Below, one piece after another: positions 62,780 through 64,000 of a stretch of 64,000 bases of DNA. A program made the translations under genes and the position numbers. The notes under the pieces were generated by a model that saw nothing but the letters and a program-made list of their open reading frames with translations, was not told where the DNA came from and did no database searches. Positions within the stretch are counted from its first letter, which is position 1, and every line of letters starts with the position of its first letter. Source of the DNA: Macrocystis pyrifera (lineage: Eukaryota > Sar > Phaeophyceae > Laminariales > Laminariaceae); the NCBI GenBank assembly GCA_031763025.1, contig JASSKH010000021.1:4402001-4466000 (forward strand). Reading direction: 5' to 3'.

Positions 62780-63470
62780 AGGCCGCTCCTCTCCTTTGCG
62801 CCATCCTTACGTGTGTGCCCGTGGATTCCCAAAAAGGTTCATTAAATAATTCTGCACCCGGTAATTCTATCGACTCCTATATTTACAGTCCATGGACGGA
62901 GTGCAGTCCCCACGGTATTATGGGTGTTTGAGCTTTATAGGGTGAAATGGGGTGCCCAGTAGACCGCATTGGTCGACGCCTCTACCCCGATCCCATTGGC
63001 ACCCTGCTCCCACTTAGTGGTGCTGAAACATTTTCAGCCGGAGGCCGAGAACGCGAACCGTAATAGCGTGTGGACTGCGCTCGAGTGCTGCAGTCCATGG
63101 ATGGCACATGGGCGCCCCCCCTGTAGTTATGACAGGCATCCCTTCCCTTTCTTGTTCCTTGCAGAGAAAAAAAAGTTCCCTGGTCATGATACGTGAAGAG
63201 ACCTCTAGAGCCCTGTAACCTTACACAGCAAACGCGGGAGCAGGACCAACGATAACGGCAACTACACCAACACCAACGCCAATACCACTACCAAAACCTC
63301 CAACACCGCCGCCGCCGCCGCCAACACCGCCACCACCGCCCCCGCCACCGCCACAATAGCAGCAGAAACCCAGAGCTAATACTCTCACTATTCCTGGTAC
63401 AAACAAAAACTTTACCAGGTACATGAATACGTGCGCCCTTTTTATCGTTTCGCGACAAGGGTGTTCTATT
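62780..63470. other. Upstream region of the SET-domain gene
   Basis: No other gene is seen. A GCC/ACC-rich triplet patch lies at 63255-63360, and an inverted pair, CCTGGTAC..ACCAGGTAC, at about 63393-63421. Part of it is probably 5' UTR and promoter. Confidence 0.4.
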
Positions 63471-63472
63471 CC

Positions 63473-63636
63473 ATGGGGGCGTCCTCCTCCAAGGCATCCG
63501 AGGACAGGGCCAAGGAAAAAGCACTGTCGAACCTTCAGCGCGCGTACGTTAAGCTCGCGCCTTCTTCTCTGGAAGGGGTCGGGGTGTTCGCCGTGAGGGA
63601 CATCCCTGAGGGCGTGGAAGTGCTTCGGTGGGACTG
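63473..63636 (+). CDS. SET-domain protein, first exon (partial, runs off the window)
   Basis: The ATG at 63473 (TTCCATGGGG) begins MGASSSKASEDRAKEKALSN, then a conserved-looking stretch with LEGVGVFAVRDIPEGVEVLR, and ends in phase 2 at donor GACTG/GTGAGG. The GVGVFAxRDIPxG pattern is the N-terminal SET signature of lysine methyltransferases and related proteins. The Cys/His and NHS/ELxYDY parts would be in later exons outside the window. Gly2 with Ser6 fits an N-myristoylation signal, which would place the protein on membranes. The family call rests on one motif. Confidence 0.65.
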
Positions 63637-64000
63637 GTGAGGGGGAGAGGAGGCGGTGGTCGCGGGGGTGATGGGGATGAATCAGTGATGGGATGGGGGG
63701 CAGCTCGAATAATCTCTCGGGGCATGCTACTAACATGTTAGCAGTGTCGGTTAGTAACAGTTGAGCTGTCCCTTGATTATTGATTGTTGATTGGATTTTT
63801 ACATTTTTTTATTGTTCAATGGTGATTGGTTGATTTGTGGTTGATGGCATGACGGGGCTTATGATGATGATGATGATGTTCTCACACTCGCTCACTTCCC
63901 TGAAATCCTGTCTGTGGTCACAAAGCAGGCTGTAACAAAATGCATCTCGATGGGAGAAAACGAACAAGTACGAAGTAGTCCGCACGGCAGTAGTAGTATT
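63637..64000 (+). other. Probable first intron of the SET-domain gene
   Basis: Follows the GTGAGG donor. G/T-rich, with a (GAT)n-like stretch at 63862-63880. No acceptor with a continuing SET frame was found before the window ends. Confidence 0.45.

Overview
This is nuclear DNA from a eukaryote with a repeat-rich, GC-leaning genome and long spliceosomal introns. Introns are GT-AG with pyrimidine-rich acceptors, exons are short, and proteins are full of Gly/Ala/Ser low-complexity stretches. There are no bacterial operons or ribosome binding sites. The look (very long G or C homopolymers, CAG/CTG and GGC runs, repeat-stuffed introns) suggests a stramenopile alga, perhaps a brown alga. That placement is inference. 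Gene models were built by hand, by requiring that reading frame and intron phase carry across each splice junction.

Layout. (1) 1-13.8 kb is a repeat field. A diverged tandem duplication (1-1440 and 2172-3905) gives natural empty sites for three element families. MITE-like elements, tRNA-derived SINE-like elements and poly-G tracts follow. (2) 13.8-24.9 kb, plus strand, holds a multi-exon kinase-like gene. It has a glycine-rich N-terminus, a predicted helical region, a protein-kinase fold whose catalytic motifs are lost (a pseudokinase), and a long C-terminal tail with internal repeats. (3) 24.9-31.4 kb is mostly intergenic, with weak exon candidates at 27.1-28.1 kb. (4) 31.4-58.25 kb, minus strand, is one roughly 27-kb gene for the catalytic subunit of the Rab3 GTPase-activating protein (RAB3GAP1 family). 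Its small exons lie among introns filled with at least seven repeat families. (5) 58.3-63.4 kb is intergenic: minisatellites, telomere-like repeats, a 0.87-kb TIR element and a 0.7-kb (TAA)n array. (6) 63.47 kb to the end, plus strand, is the first exon of a probable SET-domain gene that runs off the window.

The two large genes are not evidently linked in function. RAB3GAP1 acts with RAB3GAP2 on Rab3 and as an exchange factor for Rab18, so the 27-kb gene belongs to vesicle and ER-membrane traffic. The pseudokinase is probably a signalling scaffold. A shared oddity is that most reading-frame breaks in otherwise convincing exons fall at or near G/C-rich tracts. This points to base-calling or assembly indels, true homopolymer polymorphism, or decay. 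One break in the kinase gene is instead explained by a 43-bp tandem duplication.
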